Shown here in pieces: positions 5,184 through 7,174 of a stretch of DNA of 7,174 nucleotides (its first letter is position 1; each line of letters opens with the position of its first letter). Made by a program: the position numbers and the translations under genes. The DNA is from Dysgonamonadaceae bacterium (GTDB lineage: Bacteria > Bacteroidota > Bacteroidia > Bacteroidales > Azobacteroidaceae). The stretch is taken from NCBI GenBank assembly GCA_031255425.1, contig JAIRSN010000089.1, forward strand, positions 1-7,174, read 5' to 3'. Below the pieces are notes generated by a model that saw only the letters and a program-made list of their open reading frames with translations, ran no database searches and had not been told where the DNA came from.

Positions 5184-7174
5184 TTCGAGAATAGACTACT
5201 ATCCTACCCACGAGTTGAACGGAATAAAATACCGTTGTGGTCATGTCTTGCCTTTTGGCGCAACAATGGTTCCAAACGGAGTCAATTTTTCTATTTACTC
5301 CAGCTCGGCGACTTCGTGTACCTTGGTTTTATTCCGTAAAAACGCAGAATCACCTTTTATAGAAATACCCTTCCCCAAAGAATTTGTGATAGGGAATGTT
5401 TACTCCATGATTGTTTTCGACATCGATGTTGAAAATCTGGAATACGGTTACCGCATGGACGGACCTTTCGACCCTGCTGCCGGGCATCGCTTCGACACGA
5501 CAAAGATTTTATCCGACCCTTACGCAAAAGCGACGGGCGGAAGAGACGTCTGGCTGGCGCCGCCCGATTGGGAAAAATGCTATCCCTTCCGTTCCCGCTT
5601 GGTGTTTGAGGATTTCGACTGGGAAGGCGACAAACCGCTCGAAACGCCGATTGAGGATTTAATTATTTACGAAATGCACGTAAGGAGTTTTACCAATCAT
5701 CCTTCATCGAAAGTAAAATACAAGGGAACTTTTGCCGGTATCCGTGAAAAAATACCTTATCTGCTTGAGCTGGGCATCAACTGCATTGAGCTAATGCCCA
5801 TCTACGAATTTGACGAGTACGAACATAGCAAGCGAAATCCTTATACAGGGGAACTCTTGGTTAATTACTGGGGTTACAGCACGCTTAATTTCTTTGCGCC
5901 GAAATCGGGATACGCTGCAACGGGTAAATACGGTATGCAGGTTGACGAGCTCAAAACCCTTATTAAAGAGTTGCACAAGCATGGCATTGAGGTAATATTA
6001 GACGTCGTGTTTAACCATACCGCAGAAGGAGACCACAGGGGACCGACCATCTCTTTCAAAGGCATCGACAATAAAACCTACTACATGCTTACCCCGGAAG
6101 GTTATTATTACAATTTTTCCGGAACGGGAAATACCTTGAACTGCAACAATCCGATTGTGCGGAACATGGTGTTGGACTGCCTGCGTTACTGGGCTGCCGA
6201 ATATCATATAGACGGATTCAGATTCGACTTAGCCGCCATTTTGGGACGGGCGCAAGACGGAAGTCCTTTGAGCAATCCGCCGCTTCTTGAATCTCTTGCC
6301 TACGACCCTGTACTGGCTAAATGTAAGTTGATTGCCGAAGCATGGGATGCAGGCGGGTTATACCAGGTAGGCTCTTTCCCTTACTACGGCCGCTGGGCGG
6401 AATGGAACGGAAAATACCGCGACACCGTCAGGCGATTTCTGAAAGGAGATACCGGCATTGTCGGCGACTTGTCCCAACGAATGCAAGGCTCTCCCGACCT
6501 TTACCGCACCAGAGGCGCTACAGGAGGAGTTAATTTTATTACTTGTCATGATGGCTTTACGCTCTACGACCTGTTTGCCTACAACACAAAGCACAACGAG
6601 GCGAACGGCGAAGATAACCGAGACGGCAATAACGATAATTACAGCTGGAATTGCGGCAACGAAGGAGAAACCGATGACCTCGGCGTCAACAATTTGCGTC
6701 GCAAGCAAATAAAAAATGCGCTGACCATTCTGATGCTGAGCCAAGGCGTTCCGATGATTTTGATGGGCGACGAAATGGGACGTACCCAGTACGGAAACAA
6801 TAACGCCTACTGCCACGACACGGAGTTGAATTGGCTCGATTGGGATTTAATGGAAAAGAACGCCGGCATTTATCGCTTTGCCAAGCAAATCATCCATTTC
6901 AGAAAAGAACATCCCGTGTTGAGGAATAAATGGCATTTCAGCAACCGCGATTATACATCATCCGGATTGCCTGATATTTCATTTCACGGAATACAGGCTT
7001 GGAACGCCGACTGGTCGGAAGATTCCAGGGTATTTGTTTTCGTACTGGATGGGAGCCATGCAAAAAACGGAATGCTCAAAGACGACTGCATATACGTTGC
7101 CATGAATATGTACTGGGATGGTTTACGCTTTGAGCTACCCCGGCTGCCGAACAACAAAGAGTGGTATATTGCCG
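5170..7174 (+). CDS. glgX: Glycogen/starch debranching enzyme, isoamylase type (GH13), 3' end beyond the window
   Basis: 668 codons are visible and the frame is still open at the right edge. The enzyme hydrolyses alpha-1,6 branch points of glycogen or limit dextrin in the cytoplasm. The N-terminus (about 23-120) looks like a CBM48 domain (LPFGATMVPNGVNFSIYS). The catalytic barrel follows with the GH13 regions intact: DVVFNHT (278-284), GFRFD with nucleophile Asp353, IAEAWD with acid/base Glu390, and CHDGF with Asp461. Subfamily markers are NYWGYSTLNFFAP, KHNEANGEDNRDGNNDN and GDEMGRTQYGNNNAYCHD. As I recall them, these resemble plant and chlamydial isoamylases (ISA/GlgX) more than the E. coli enzyme. 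ATG 5170 lies inside the STAS gene. The next in-frame ATG (5266) would cut into the CBM48 core, so 5170 is preferred. Perhaps 30-50 residues are missing, judged from the position of the C-terminal beta domain. Confidence 0.95.
   Translation, partial: MKEFDSRIDYYPTHELNGIKYRCGHVLPFGATMVPNGVNFSIYSSSATSCTLVLFRKNAESPFIEIPFPKEFVIGNVYSMIVFDIDVENLEYGYRMDGPFDPAAGHRFDTTKILSDPYAKATGGRDVWLAPPDWEKCYPFRSRLVFEDFDWEGDKPLETPIEDLIIYEMHVRSFTNHPSSKVKYKGTFAGIREKIPYLLELGINCIELMPIYEFDEYEHSKRNPYTGELLVNYWGYSTLNFFAPKSGYAATGKYGMQVDELKTLIKELHKHGIEVILDVVFNHTAEGDHRGPTISFKGIDNKTYYMLTPEGYYYNFSGTGNTLNCNNPIVRNMVLDCLRYWAAEYHIDGFRFDLAAILGRAQDGSPLSNPPLLESLAYDPVLAKCKLIAEAWDAGGLYQVGSFPYYGRWAEWNGKYRDTVRRFLKGDTGIVGDLSQRMQGSPDLYRTRGATGGVNFITCHDGFTLYDLFAYNTKHNEANGEDNRDGNNDNYSWNCGNEGETDDLGVNNLRRKQIKNALTILMLSQGVPMILMGDEMGRTQYGNNNAYCHDTELNWLDWDLMEKNAGIYRFAKQIIHFRKEHPVLRNKWHFSNRDYTSSGLPDISFHGIQAWNADWSEDSRVFVFVLDGSHAKNGMLKDDCIYVAMNMYWDGLRFELPRLPNNKEWYIA

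Noticed and set aside
5411..5662. Short plus-strand frame of 83 codons within the debranching enzyme gene
   Set aside because: It is out of frame with a clear CBM48/GH13 coding sequence and shows no family features.
6358..6816. Open frame of about 152 codons on the minus strand opposite the debranching enzyme
   Set aside because: It overlaps the conserved GH13 catalytic core. Its valine/isoleucine-rich translation looks like the reverse reading of the coding strand rather than a real membrane protein.

Overview
The window looks like part of one bacterial operon. All seven recognisable genes lie on the + strand and are packed end to end. Junctions are 0, 18, 14, 33 and 7 bases of spacer, then a 14-base overlap. 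No RNA gene, mobile element, CRISPR array, terminator or intergenic region over 300 bases was seen. GC looks mid-40s by eye and does not shift visibly between genes. Most starts are preceded by A-rich sequence rather than a Shine-Dalgarno box, and only one gene (the aldolase) has a fair AAGGA. That style, with the gene content, suggests Bacteroidota or a relative. This is an inference from style, not a phylogenetic assignment.

Left part (1-2953): the 3' end of one DJ-1/PfpI-family gene runs directly (stop codon touching start codon) into a second, complete DJ-1/PfpI-family gene. Next comes an ankyrin-repeat protein of 401 residues, then a class II pyruvate-dependent aldolase of the HpcH/HpaI family with its active-site residues present. 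These genes fit handling of small carbonyl or 2-oxo-acid compounds, but no substrate can be read from the sequence.

Right part (2987-7174): a 613-residue protein has a central N-acylglucosamine 2-epimerase (AGE)/cellobiose 2-epimerase-like (alpha/alpha)6-barrel flanked by beta-rich N- and C-terminal domains. It is followed after 7 bases by a 115-residue single-domain STAS protein (anti-sigma-factor-antagonist type). This overlaps the start of an isoamylase-type glycogen/starch debranching enzyme (GlgX/ISA family, GH13), which runs off the right edge. The debrancher start is only settled by reading across the overlap, and its gene is open at the window end.

The most notable feature is the tight coupling of a partner-switching-type STAS regulator to two carbohydrate enzymes. 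One is an epimerase-like protein that lacks two acidic residues usually kept in the family. The other is a debranching enzyme resembling plant/chlamydial isoamylases. The ankyrin protein with two CxxC motifs, placed between thiol-dependent DJ-1 homologues and the aldolase, is a second unexplained element.
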